Shown here: positions 50,842 to 60,900 of the stretch, one piece after another
Position numbering within the stretch: position 1 is the stretch's first letter
Layout of the letters: every line of letters starts with the position of its first letter
Source: Oceanihabitans sp. 2_MG-2023
Lineage (GTDB): Bacteria > Bacteroidota > Bacteroidia > Flavobacteriales > Flavobacteriaceae
Length of the DNA stretch: 64,000 nucleotides
Reading direction: 5' to 3'
Assembly: GCF_030547245.1 (NCBI RefSeq)
Contig: NZ_JAUOQT010000003.1
Span: forward strand, 372,001-436,000
Translations under genes and position numbers: made by a program
Notes under the pieces: generated by a model
What the model was told of the DNA's origin: nothing
Databases searched by the model: none
Seen by the model: only the letters and a program-made list of their open reading frames with translations

Positions 50842-53800
50842 ATGAAAAAAACAACCTTATTACGTTCTAGACGTGCACTATTATTTGCTGCCTTTTTAGT
50901 ACTAAATATATCTTTTGCACAAGTAAATGTTGCGCCAGGAAATACACCTGAAAACTTGCAACTATGGATGAAAGGAAATACGGGTACTAGTGCAACAGCA
51001 AATGGGCAACAAGTAGAAAATTGGATAGATAATTCGTCAAATACTTTTACTGCAACAAAAGGAGGTTCTAATGCTCCTATTTATGTGCATGAAGCAATAA
51101 ATTTTAATCCTGCATTAAGATTTGATAGAGAAAACAAAAGGTATTACAAAATCCCTACAGCTTCCGTTTCTGGCACAGGTTTAGATATTACTCCTTCTCC
51201 TGCTTCGCCAACAGTTTCAAAAAGATCTGATATGACTATTTTTGCTGCTTTTTTAACAGATGGAAGTGGAGCTGGAACCATGTTATCAAGAGCTAGCAAC
51301 GATTCTAGAAGTTACCAACTATGGTTAGGAGATAGAGATCGAGTGGTACATTACACATTAGGAAGAACCGAAGGAACTAGCCAATCAGATCCAAATAGTG
51401 GTATTAATTATGGTATTACGCATGCTAGAAATGACCCAAAAATTTCATCGGTTACCATAGATATTAATACCGACTTAAGTAATGATCCAAATACAAACAA
51501 AATACTTCGATATGTAAATGGATATTTAGACCCTTTAACCACACACACAGATGGAGATGCAGGATTTGGTACTGGAGAAACCACTAATATGGATGTGCTT
51601 ATTGGCGCTAGAAGAAACAGTAATAATAATGACTCTGAAAATGAATTAACAGGAGATCTCGCAGAAATAATTGTATATAACCGAGCATTAAACGCTACAG
51701 AAAGACAAAAAGTAGAAACCTATTTAGCAATTAAATATGGTATTACTTTAGGGTATAATGATGAATATTATAGATATGAAAATACTCCAAATCAAATAAC
51801 AAACTTTGGCTATTCTGGCACAAGTAACAATTACCTCCTATCTAATAGCTCTATCGCATGGTCAGGAAATGAGAATGCAGGATTTGGTTATAATGTTTTT
51901 GGAATAGCAAGAGATGATGATTCTGCATTATTGCAATTAAAATCTAAAAGTGTTCATGTAGAAGAAATCACAAAAAACACCTCCATAATAACAGTAGAAG
52001 ATGAATCTGGTAGTATTTCAAACGACAAAGATTATTTATTAATAGGGAATAATGGTGCAACAGTACAATTACAAGCTTCATCTGTACCAGAAAGAGTTAC
52101 TAGTACAATAAACAGAATTTGGAAAGCCCGAGAAAGTAATAACGATGTTGGAACAGTAAAATTAGATTTCGATTTAAGTCAATTTAATATTTCTGAAGCT
52201 GCAAATTTAGAGTTAATTGTGTCCAATAACAGTAACTTAACCAATTATAAAAATTATTCAGGAAGCTATAACAACACATCTAAAACAGTTACATTTACTG
52301 GTGTAAATTTAAAAGATGCAGAATATTTTACATTAGCAAAACTTCAAGAAATACAAGCTTCGCAACATTTATCCTTTAATGGTACATCACAATTTATAGA
52401 TTTAGAAAACAACTTAGATTTGGGAAATACTTTTACTATTTCTACTTGGGTTAACAGACAAACAAGCGCTACTTCTATGTCTATTCTATCAAAAAGAGAT
52501 GCTAGATTTAGTAATGGAGGTTATGATTTACATATAACGGCAAATGGCAAAATAAATATGTCTTGGAAAAACACCCTAACTACTAACATAACATCTAACA
52601 CTACTATTCCTGTTGGCAAATGGCATCATGTTGCTATAATTTATTCAGGGAACTTATTAAAAATCTATATTGATGGCATAAAAGATAAGACTTCTTCAAC
52701 CATTGCAAACCCAATAAACAATACCTATGAAGCTGTTATTGGTGCTTCAAATAAGAAGAATCCTATACAATATTATAAAGGGAGTTTAGATGAATTACGT
52801 GTCTGGAATATCGCATTATCAGAAAATCAACTACGTTATATCATGAATCAAGAAATTAGAAGTAATGGAGCAATGGTTTCTGGTGTAATTATACCTAGTA
52901 CAATTTCTAAAAATGAAGTTGAAACACTTTCATGGGCAAACCTCAAAGCCTATTATCCGTTTTCGTATGTTCGCGGAAATTGTGTATTCAATAAATCATC
53001 TAATACAACACAAAACGGTAGGCTTTACAATACTCTAACCACTGCAATAAACGCCCAAACTACCCCGCTTCCATATCGCTCTAGCGGAAATGGAAACTGG
53101 AATACTGAAAATACTTGGTTAAACGGAAACACTCAAAATATTCCCGGAACAACTTCTATAGTAGACAACACTAAAACTGTCGACTGGAATATTATAGTAA
53201 CAAATCATAATATTCCTATGGATAATGCGAACTTACCTAATGAAAACAGAGTTTTACTTGGCTTATTGGTAAATTCAAATAAACTAACACTTAATGGTGA
53301 TAATTTAACTAAAACAGGAAACGGTCTTACCATTTCACATTATTTGAATTTAGATGGAGAAATTGATTTACAAGGAGAGTCTCAACTAATTCAAACAAAC
53401 GGTAGTGATTTAGACATTAATAGTGCAGGGTTTATTGAAAAAGACCAACAAGGTACTCAAGATTATTTTACATATAATTATTGGTCATCTCCAGTTGGCG
53501 TTAGAAATTCAACATCAAACAATAATAGCTACACTTTAAACGATAATATTTTTAAAGATGGTTCAGACCCTAATACTCCAGTAAACATGAATTTTGTTTC
53601 TGGTTATAATGGAAATAACGGAAATCCTATAAGTATTGCAAATTATTGGATATGGAAGTTTAGTAACAGAACCTCACAAGATTATGCCTCTTGGCAGCAC
53701 ATTCGTAATACCGGAACATTATTTTCGGGAGAAGGCTTTACCATGAAAGGAGTTACAAATACAAATAATAATGTAAGCTTAGAACAAAACTATGTATTCG

Positions 53801-54954
53801 AAGGAAAACCAAACAACGGAGAAATTACACTCCCAATAAATGCTGGTAATGATTATCTAGTTGGTAACCCTTATGCTTCTGCAATAGATGCAGAAAAATT
53901 CATTTTAGACAATGGACCTTCTATTGCTGGAAACGGAAATACCACAGGTACTCTTTATTTCTGGGAACATTGGGGAGGAGGATCACATAACCTCGCAGAT
54001 TACCAAGGAGGTTATGCGACATACAATCTTGCTGGCGGCACTCCTTGTGCTTCTTTAGGAACTAATGATCCAGATCTAGCAACTGGAGGTACTCTTACCA
54101 AAATACCAGGTCAATATATTCCTGTGGCACAAGGTTTCTTTGTAACTGGTGAAGCAAATGGTACTTTAAAATTTAATAACGGACAACGTGTTTTTCAAAA
54201 AGAAAACACTAGTACTTCTGTATTTGTACGAACTGATCAAGCAAACTCCTCTCCTACTGCTAATGCAGATAATGGAGATGATAGAGTTAAAATTAGACTC
54301 GGTTTCAACTCTGTAAACACACTACATAGGCAACTACTTCTTACGCAAGACGAAAGAGCAACTAGCAACTATGACTGGGGATTTGATGCTAAAAACATCA
54401 ATCTACAAATAGACGATATGTACTGGATAATAGAAGGTGAAAAATGCACAATTCAAGGTATAGATCAAATAACCGAAACCACTATAATACCAATTGGTAT
54501 ACATCTTAGAGACGCAGGATTAAACACCATAACTATTGATGCGTTAGTAAATTTTCCTGAAGATTTACAAATATATCTACACGATAAAACCCTTGGTATT
54601 TATCACAATTTAAAAGCTAGCAACTATGAAATAGAATTGCCTGCTGGTCTTCATTTAGAACGTTTTGAAATTACATTCACCAATCCATCTTTAAGTATTA
54701 ATGATGTTGAAATGCAAAACCTAGAAGTATACTTTTCAAATAACACTAAAAATATTATAATTTATAACCCAAAAAATCTACAGATTGAAAATACTTCAAT
54801 GATAAACTTACTTGGACAAAAAATATATAGTTTTAAAAACACTAATAATAAGAATTATATAGAATACAAAACACAAAAACTTAGTACTGGAACTTATATT
54901 ATTAACTTAGAAACGGAAATTGGTCAAATATCTAAAAAAGTTATAGTTAAATAA
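50842..54954 (+). CDS. Large secreted LamG-domain protein with T9SS sorting domain
   Basis: A 1370-residue protein with a signal peptide (about 1-28, ending ISFAQ). The N-terminal lectin-like region (about 30-310; LQLWMKGNTGTSATANGQQ) ends in the DUF8202-type signature ERQKVETYLAIKYGITLG, and a second domain continues to about 500. A LamG/concanavalin domain follows (about 510-690: SFNGTSQFIDLEN, GKWHHVAIIYSG, YIDG), then a G8-like segment (NWNTENTWLNGN), a long beta-rich region and a T9SS sorting domain (IIYNPKNLQIEN to SKKVIVK). From about residue 500 it is paralogous to the protein at 57908-64000. Likely a surface-exposed polysaccharide-binding or structural protein. Confidence 0.87.
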   Translation: MKKTTLLRSRRALLFAAFLVLNISFAQVNVAPGNTPENLQLWMKGNTGTSATANGQQVENWIDNSSNTFTATKGGSNAPIYVHEAINFNPALRFDRENKRYYKIPTASVSGTGLDITPSPASPTVSKRSDMTIFAAFLTDGSGAGTMLSRASNDSRSYQLWLGDRDRVVHYTLGRTEGTSQSDPNSGINYGITHARNDPKISSVTIDINTDLSNDPNTNKILRYVNGYLDPLTTHTDGDAGFGTGETTNMDVLIGARRNSNNNDSENELTGDLAEIIVYNRALNATERQKVETYLAIKYGITLGYNDEYYRYENTPNQITNFGYSGTSNNYLLSNSSIAWSGNENAGFGYNVFGIARDDDSALLQLKSKSVHVEEITKNTSIITVEDESGSISNDKDYLLIGNNGATVQLQASSVPERVTSTINRIWKARESNNDVGTVKLDFDLSQFNISEAANLELIVSNNSNLTNYKNYSGSYNNTSKTVTFTGVNLKDAEYFTLAKLQEIQASQHLSFNGTSQFIDLENNLDLGNTFTISTWVNRQTSATSMSILSKRDARFSNGGYDLHITANGKINMSWKNTLTTNITSNTTIPVGKWHHVAIIYSGNLLKIYIDGIKDKTSSTIANPINNTYEAVIGASNKKNPIQYYKGSLDELRVWNIALSENQLRYIMNQEIRSNGAMVSGVIIPSTISKNEVETLSWANLKAYYPFSYVRGNCVFNKSSNTTQNGRLYNTLTTAINAQTTPLPYRSSGNGNWNTENTWLNGNTQNIPGTTSIVDNTKTVDWNIIVTNHNIPMDNANLPNENRVLLGLLVNSNKLTLNGDNLTKTGNGLTISHYLNLDGEIDLQGESQLIQTNGSDLDINSAGFIEKDQQGTQDYFTYNYWSSPVGVRNSTSNNNSYTLNDNIFKDGSDPNTPVNMNFVSGYNGNNGNPISIANYWIWKFSNRTSQDYASWQHIRNTGTLFSGEGFTMKGVTNTNNNVSLEQNYVFEGKPNNGEITLPINAGNDYLVGNPYASAIDAEKFILDNGPSIAGNGNTTGTLYFWEHWGGGSHNLADYQGGYATYNLAGGTPCASLGTNDPDLATGGTLTKIPGQYIPVAQGFFVTGEANGTLKFNNGQRVFQKENTSTSVFVRTDQANSSPTANADNGDDRVKIRLGFNSVNTLHRQLLLTQDERATSNYDWGFDAKNINLQIDDMYWIIEGEKCTIQGIDQITETTIIPIGIHLRDAGLNTITIDALVNFPEDLQIYLHDKTLGIYHNLKASNYEIELPAGLHLERFEITFTNPSLSINDVEMQNLEVYFSNNTKNIIIYNPKNLQIENTSMINLLGQKIYSFKNTNNKNYIEYKTQKLSTGTYIINLETEIGQISKKVIVK

Positions 54955-54995
54955 TTATCCCCAAAATTTAGTGCTAATAACAGCTAAAATTAATA

Positions 54996-55030
54996 AAAAA
55001 AACCTGTGCAAAAATGTGCAGGTTTTATTA
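54996..55030 (+). terminator. Rho-independent terminator of the LamG gene
   Basis: The stem AAAACCTGTGCA / TGTGCAGGTTTT (two G-U pairs, AAAA loop) is followed by ATTATT, 40 nt after the stop. Confidence 0.75.
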
Positions 55031-55046
55031 TTAAAAATAAAAAATA

Positions 55047-55085
55047 TGCTTTTTATCGGATTTTATTGCGTTTTATAGATGATTT
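55047..55085 (+). promoter_or_regulatory. Direct-repeat element, copy 2 (upstream of the M14 peptidase gene)
   Basis: TGCTTTTTATCGG (55047-55059) and TGCGTTTTATAGATGA (55067-55082) are spaced 20 bp apart, followed by TTTATTA and TATTAGCGCC. It matches the elements at 49097 and 57822 in sequence, spacing and position before the gene. Confidence 0.65.
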
Positions 55086-55150
55086 ATTAAAAAATTATAT
55101 ATATTAGCGCCATCTTAATTAATAAATCAATTTATCAAACCCCATATCTG

Positions 55151-57730
55151 ATGAAAAAAATTACTTTAGTTTTAGTATTAATACTAACAACAATCGTTTC
55201 CGTAAAGGCACAAGTTTCTGAAAAACAAAAAGCAGAGAAATATCTTTCTACGCAAGGTGAATTAACTTTTACTTTTGAAGTAAATGATCCTAAAAAGATA
55301 GAAATGTATTCTAGGGATTTTTCTATAATCAATTATAATGCGCAAACTAAAACACTTATTGCTTGGGCAAATGAAAAACAGTTTAGAGCTTTTGAAGCAA
55401 AAAATATTCCTTTCACTATTCCTACAGAAGAAAATGAAGTAGAGGAAAGTTTAATATATGATGTTAGACCTTTAGCACAAAGAACAGCTAGTCGTGCAAC
55501 ATTAAACTTTCCTGTAAACTCCTATCCAACTTATGCAGAATACGCTACCCAAATGCAAGATTTTGAAGATGATTATCCTTCTTTAGTACAAAAGTTAAGT
55601 ATTGGAGCAACTGGTCAAGGAGACAAAGAATTATTATTTGTAAAAATTTCGGATAATGTTACTACAGATGAACAAGAGCCAAAACTTATGCTTACCTCAT
55701 CTATGCATGGAGACGAAATTGCTGGTTACCCAATGATGCTTTCTCTAATCAATTACATTTTAACTGTTTATAGTAATCCTGCGCATGCAGATCACGCAAG
55801 AATTAAAAACTTAGTAGAGAATGCTGAAATTTGGATTAATCCAAGTGCTAATCCAGACGGAACATACCATAATAGTGCTAGTAACACTTCTGTGGTTAAT
55901 GCTAGAAGAGGAAATGGAAATAATATAGATTTAAATAGAAACTATCCAGATAATGTAGCTGGAGCTCATGATGATGGAGAAGCATACCAAACAGAAACTT
56001 TAGCTTTTATGGCTTTGGCAGATGCAAATCACTTTGTGATATCTGCAAACTTTCATGGAGGGACAGAATTAGTTAACTACCCTTTTGATAATGCATACTC
56101 AGCGCAATATATACATGCAGACAACGATTGGTTTGAACATATTGGTGTAGAATACGCTACACATTGTCAAACAGATGCAAACTCTGGTACAACTGCTACA
56201 CCTGCATATAACAATAAATCTTCCTATATGACTGACGACGATGACTGGGATGAGAGCGCTGGTAACCAAGCATGGCATAATGATTACGCACAAAGTCCAG
56301 GTGTAACACATGGTGCAGAATGGTATAGAGTATATGGAGGTAGACAGGATTACATGAATTACTACCAACAGTGTAAAGAAGTTACAATAGAATTATCTGA
56401 TGTTAAAATATTAGCAGAAAGTAGTTTAGATGACTATTGGTACTATAATAGAGATGCTTTATTAGATTTCTTAACACAAGGTACTTATGGGTTTAGAGGT
56501 GTAGTTTTAGATGCAAATACGAATAACCCAATAGATGCAACAATTACTATTGTTGGTCATGATACATATAATTCACATACAGTTACCGATATTTCTCATG
56601 GAGATTATTATAGACCTATTAAAGCCGGTACTTATGATATTTTAATAGAATCACCTTGCTACCAATCGGTTACTGTAACAAATCAAACTATTGGTGATGG
56701 TCAAACTATTTCGCTAGCAGATGTTTTATTAGTACCAAGTAATGCTGTACCAACTGGAATAATAGCATCTAGTGTAGGCGCTACAACCGCAACTATAGAA
56801 TGGACAGATGATGCAGACAGTTATAACTTACAATATAAAGAAACAAGTGGAGCAACTTGGACAACAGTTTCAGGTCTTACTACAAATACTTATGAAATTA
56901 CAGGATTAACAGTTGGAGTAGAATACGAAGTACAAATAGCTTCTATTTGTGGCACAAACCCACCTTCAGCTTATTCTTCTTCGATTACTTTTACAACACA
57001 AATATTATATTGTGATGCAAATGGAAATGATGACAGTTATGAATACATCAAACAAGTACAAATTGGATCATGGTCTAATACTTCTGGAGATGGTACAGAT
57101 GGTACGGGTTATTCTGACTTTACTCAAAATACTCCTACCGATTTAGAAGTAGACACACAATACACTATCACTATTACACCAGAATGGACTGGAACTAATT
57201 ATAATGAAGGTTATGCTGCTTGGATTGATTACAATAGAGATGGTGATTTTACTACAGACGAACGTATTTTTCAAAATGCAGCAACTCAAGACCCTAGTGT
57301 TTCTGGTCAATTCACAGTTCCTGATGGTTTAACTGCTGGTACTACTAGAATGCGAATTCTAATGGATGATGCTACTACTCCTAATAATCCATGCGACTCC
57401 TTTAATTATGGAGAAGTGGAAGATTACACCGTAAATATTGTTATAGGAACTTTAAGTGCAACTGAAAATATTTTAGAAAACCTTGCTATTTATCCAAACC
57501 CTTTTAACAATAGCATAAACATTAAATTACCAAGTAGCTTAGCGAATAACGATATCAATATAGACTTATATGATATTAGCGGAAGACTAATTACTAGCTT
57601 AAAAAACAAACAAGCTAGTAATAGCATAATAAACATATCTAATTTAGAGCAACTATCTAACGGAGCATATTTTGTTAGAATTAAAGATATTACTTCTAGT
57701 TTAACAGTAATCCGCAAAATTATCAAATAA
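55151..57730 (+). CDS. Secreted M14 zinc carboxypeptidase with T9SS sorting domain
   Basis: An 859-residue protein with a signal peptide (about 1-20, ending SVKAQ). The M14 catalytic domain spans about 115-440: zinc ligands His and Glu in SSMHGDEIAGYP, substrate-binding INPSANPDGT and NIDLNRNYPD, the third zinc His in NFHGGTELVNYP and the catalytic Glu in VTIELSDVK. A carboxypeptidase-regulatory-like domain (about 450-535), a fibronectin type III domain (about 540-620) and a GEVEDY domain (about 625-760, ending GEVEDYTVNI) follow, then a T9SS type A sorting domain (IYPNPFNNSINIK to RKIIK). It removes C-terminal residues from peptides outside the cell. Confidence 0.92.
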   Translation: MKKITLVLVLILTTIVSVKAQVSEKQKAEKYLSTQGELTFTFEVNDPKKIEMYSRDFSIINYNAQTKTLIAWANEKQFRAFEAKNIPFTIPTEENEVEESLIYDVRPLAQRTASRATLNFPVNSYPTYAEYATQMQDFEDDYPSLVQKLSIGATGQGDKELLFVKISDNVTTDEQEPKLMLTSSMHGDEIAGYPMMLSLINYILTVYSNPAHADHARIKNLVENAEIWINPSANPDGTYHNSASNTSVVNARRGNGNNIDLNRNYPDNVAGAHDDGEAYQTETLAFMALADANHFVISANFHGGTELVNYPFDNAYSAQYIHADNDWFEHIGVEYATHCQTDANSGTTATPAYNNKSSYMTDDDDWDESAGNQAWHNDYAQSPGVTHGAEWYRVYGGRQDYMNYYQQCKEVTIELSDVKILAESSLDDYWYYNRDALLDFLTQGTYGFRGVVLDANTNNPIDATITIVGHDTYNSHTVTDISHGDYYRPIKAGTYDILIESPCYQSVTVTNQTIGDGQTISLADVLLVPSNAVPTGIIASSVGATTATIEWTDDADSYNLQYKETSGATWTTVSGLTTNTYEITGLTVGVEYEVQIASICGTNPPSAYSSSITFTTQILYCDANGNDDSYEYIKQVQIGSWSNTSGDGTDGTGYSDFTQNTPTDLEVDTQYTITITPEWTGTNYNEGYAAWIDYNRDGDFTTDERIFQNAATQDPSVSGQFTVPDGLTAGTTRMRILMDDATTPNNPCDSFNYGEVEDYTVNIVIGTLSATENILENLAIYPNPFNNSINIKLPSSLANNDINIDLYDISGRLITSLKNKQASNSIINISNLEQLSNGAYFVRIKDITSSLTVIRKIIK

Positions 57731-57755
57731 AAACATCGATTAAATACAAATATTA

Positions 57756-57785
57756 AAGCCAAAACGTAAATGTTTTGGCTTTTTG
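57756..57785 (+). terminator. Rho-independent terminator of the M14 peptidase gene
   Basis: The stem AGCCAAAACG / TGTTTTGGCT with loop TAAA is followed by TTTTT, 28 nt after the stop. Confidence 0.88.
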
Positions 57786-57821
57786 CATCTAATTAAAAAT
57801 CAATGATTTACAAATTTAACA

Positions 57822-57860
57822 TGCATTTCATCGAATATATTTGCATTTTATAGGTGTTTA
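57822..57860 (+). promoter_or_regulatory. Direct-repeat element, copy 3 (upstream of the giant LamG gene)
   Basis: TGCATTTCATCGA (57822-57834) and TGCATTTTATAGGTGT (57842-57857) are again 20 bp apart, followed by TTTATTG. Downstream, TTAGTCCCAATCTAAA (57884-57899) is close to TTAGTCCCAAACTAAA before the gene at 50842, another short shared motif. Confidence 0.65.
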
Positions 57861-57907
57861 TTGTACGTTTACACCCATAAATTAGTCCCAATCTAAATTA
57901 CCTATAA

Positions 57908-60900
57908 ATGAGAACTTTTATTAACCACATTAAAAGATATGCTATATGTATTAGCATTTTACTTTTAACGAGTTTTACATATTCGCAAACTACAATTGCA
58001 TCCTATGATTTTGATTCTGGCTTACAAGGCTGGACAGATGGTGGTTCTGATGCTGGAATATCTTCATGGAATTGTAGTGGTACTAATAGTATATATAGTA
58101 AAGACAATACCACTGGTAGCAACCTTATGACCTCGCCGGTACTAGATCTATCTTCGTATACTTCTGTTGATTTTTCTTTTTGTGGACTAAACTCTCGAGT
58201 AGACAATGGTGAAGGATTTAATTTACTGTATTTTGATGGTACTAATTGGCTAACACTATACACATATATAAGAGGTACCGATTTTACTCAAACTGGATTT
58301 GGAAATAGCTATAACTTAAATTTTGTACTAGATAGCGCATCATATACACTGCCCGCAAATGCGCAATTTAGATTTTCATCTACCGCCAATGATAATAATG
58401 AATATAACTTATTTGATGATGTTTTAATAGAAGGCTATGCTCCTTCGGGACCAGAAATAAGTATTACTGGTAATGGTCAAAATATAAATGATGGTGATGC
58501 TACCCCAAATGTTACAGATGATACTAACTTTGGAAATATAAACCTAGGTTTTCCTGCTTCGCATACATTTACAATTAATAATCCTGGAAGCTTACCTTTA
58601 ACTATTGGTACATTAACATTTTCTGGGGCAAATCCTGGTGATTTTACAATTACTTCACCTCCAGCTTCTTCGATAGCTGCATCTGGAAGCACTACTTTTA
58701 CTGTCGAATTTGATCCTGCTGCGGTTGGAGTACGAACTGCGATACTTACAATTGTAAATAACGATGCAAACGAAAATCCTTTCAATTTTACCCTTCAAGG
58801 TACAGGAGAAATCCCATCATATTGTACTTCTAATGGAAACGGTTCAGATGGTTACGATACAGGGACAAGATTAGTTGTTTTTAATACCATCAACAATGCA
58901 ACTCCTGATGAGGATAATGACTATTCCGATTTTACAGCAATTAACACTACAGTTAATCAAGGAAACACCTATAATTTAACGGTTAATGCCAATACAGATG
59001 GAAATTACACAACACAAACGTATGTTTGGATAGATTGGAATCAAGATTTAGATTTTGATGATGCTGGAGAAGAATACAACCTAGGAACCGCAAACAATAC
59101 TAATAATGGAGCTACTTCATTATCTCCATTAGCCATAACTGTACCAATTGGTGCAACCATAGGAAACACTAGAATGCGAGTTTCTACAAGATACAACAAT
59201 GCGCCTTCAAATTGTGATACTGGATTTGATGGTGAAGTAGAAGATTATACTATTATTGTTGCATCTGGAACTCCGCAACCAGAAATCAATGTTGTTGGTA
59301 ATGGTCAAAATATTAATGACGGAGACACAACACCTGCTGCAGCCGACGATACCGATTTTGGAACTGTTAATGTAGTATTTGGTACACAAACCAATACATT
59401 TACCATTCAAAATTCAGGATCTGTTGCTCTAAATTTAACTGGTGCATCTCCATATGTTTCTATTTCCGGATTACATCCTGGAGATTTTACACTAAATGCT
59501 AATCCTACTACTCCAATTTCTGCTGGTGGAAGTACTACATTTGAAATCACTTTTAATCCTAGCGCAGCTGGACTAAGATCTGCAATAATTACTATAGCAA
59601 ACGATGATAGCGATGAAGACCCATATACTTTTACAATTCAAGGTAATGGTTTCTCAATAGCGCCTGAAATAAACCTACAAGGTAATGCAACTACTATTCT
59701 TGATGGAGATACAACTCCTTCTCCATTAGATGCTACCGATTTTGGAAGTGCTAGTGTTTCTGGAGGAACGCAAGTAAATACGTTCACTATCCAAAATAGT
59801 GGATCCCTTAATTTAAATTTAACTGGTGGGGCACCTTACGTTGTTATTGGTGGAGCAAATGCAGCAGATTTTACAGTTACTGCTACTCCTAATGCCTCTA
59901 TTGCAGCTGGAGGAAGTACCACTTTTGAAATTACTTTCGATCCTAGCGCACTTGGAACGAGAACCGCTACAGTTACTATTGAAAATGATGATAGTGATGA
60001 AGATCCATATACGTTTACAATTCAAGGAGCTGGAGCAACTGCTCCTGGTGGAGTAAATTCCGATTTAGCACTGTGGCTTAAAAGTACAGATGGCTTAGGA
60101 TATACAGATGGACAACCAGTAGCCCTTTGGGTAGATCAAGGTAATGGTGCAGATGCTTCTGTAAATACGGCTGGACAAGAACCAACCTACTACGATAATA
60201 CTTCAAGAAACATAAACTTTAACCCTGTTGTAGAGTTTGATAATACTTTTTCTACATTTTCTTTAGATAGTGATTATTCCTATGATAACACTTCTACGCA
60301 ATTTTTAGAAGGTGCTTCTGGTATGTATACACAAGAGATATTCCTTGTAATCATTCCAGACGATACGCCAATAAATAGAAACTTTGGTTTTATGGATGTT
60401 TTTTGTGGGGATGCAGATTTTTCAACGAATGCAACAGATGCCACAGGTATTGGTTTTGGTGACTTTACCGGTCGTGTAAGCAATGAATCTATTTGCTTTG
60501 CAATAGACACATATACTACTAGTATTCCTGGAGATGGTTATGCGGTAAACGATGGACCAAGCACATCGTATTCTAATGTTGGAATTATTAATGCAAGAAA
60601 TAATAGCGCAGTAACACAACAAGAATTATACTATAATGCAAATAATATTGAAAGTAACCAAAATGATATTCCTTCATTTGTTAATGTAAATAATTCAAGA
60701 TATTGGTTAGGTCGTAGTGAAGGATGGGAAGCAACTACAAATGCGAGAATAGCAGAGGTTATTACGTATTCTAACAGAAAAATTGATACAGATTTAACCG
60801 TTGAAAGAAATAGAATTCAATCGTATTTAGCTATAAAATACGGAATCACTTTAGGTGTTAATGGTACTACACAAGATTATGTAGATAGTAACGGATCTTT

